From the NCBI GenBank assembly GCA_963769435.1, contig CAVYLN010000001.1:248001-312000 (forward strand): a DNA stretch of 64,000 bases. The letters run 5' to 3'. The position numbers and the translations under genes are program-made. Under the pieces are notes generated by a model, which searched no databases, was not told the DNA's origin, and saw only the letters and a list, made by a program, of their open reading frames with translations. Within the stretch, counting starts at the first letter, position 1, and each line of letters begins with the position of its first letter. Of the stretch, positions 63,985 to 64,000 are shown one piece after another. The DNA is from JADKAV01 sp963769435. Its GTDB lineage: Bacteria > Actinomycetota > Actinomycetes > S36-B12 > UBA10799.

Positions 63985-64000
63985 GGCCAGCCGACCACCC

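Overview
The window is about 64 kb of high-GC, densely packed DNA from an actinobacterium (Actinomycetota). Evidence: the gene order lipB, lipA, DUF4191, RDD, glnA, then glnA2-glnE, nadE, panB, map, ppgK; lineage-typical families (polyphosphate glucokinase, F420-dependent reductase NpdG, GlnE adenylyltransferase, Abhydrolase_9); a GlnR box in front of glnA; and a recurring leaderless promoter layout (TANNNT-like -10 ending 5-8 nt before the start codon). I cannot place genus or species. I see no rRNA, tRNA, CRISPR array, transposase or phage gene.

Layout. 0.1-13.3 kb is mostly core metabolism: a cytochrome P450, a short CobT-like protein, GcvT, leucyl aminopeptidase, the E3 (Lpd) and E2 (two-lipoyl-domain acyltransferase) subunits of a 2-oxoacid dehydrogenase complex, an SDR-family epimerase, a tiny kinase-like protein, and the lipoate genes lipB and lipA with a membrane protein between them. 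13.5-28.8 kb is an accessory nitrogen/carbon island placed between RDD and glnA. It holds a complete PotDABC-type polyamine ABC transporter plus a second PotD paralogue, two PuuB-like FAD oxidases, two class III aminotransferases, an aminoaldehyde dehydrogenase, a CoA-acylating MmsA-like dehydrogenase and a kynureninase-like enzyme. Together they read as import of polyamines and stepwise deamination and oxidation to GABA or beta-alanine/malonate semialdehyde and then acyl-CoA. glnA (29.1-30.5 kb) follows, with a textbook GlnR site upstream and a strong hairpin terminator, then an unusual 90-nt element with perfect 24-bp inverted arms.

30.7-45.8 kb holds a SNF2 helicase, an amidohydrolase translationally coupled to an Abhydrolase_9 membrane hydrolase, a K+ channel with NAD-binding RCK domains on both sides of the pore, an orphan PilB/GspE-type ATPase, a secreted seven-bladed RCC1-like protein, a copper P1B ATPase, and an uncharacterised Rossmann-like protein. 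45.8-64 kb returns to conserved functions: glnE-glnA2 (overlapping), divergent nadE, a TetR/MFS efflux pair with a candidate operator, panB, a second P-type ATPase, npdG, map, ppgK, MarR, an ICMT-like methyltransferase and a GH36 alpha-galactosidase.

Data caveat. About 24 reading-frame breaks occur in otherwise conserved genes, including glnA (two), lpd, gcvT and the E2 gene. Nearly all are explained by one extra base, very often a G or C inside or next to CCGG/CCCGG. Deleting that base restores a full-length family-like protein each time. I treat these as consensus errors and give whole-gene spans, with each break noted.
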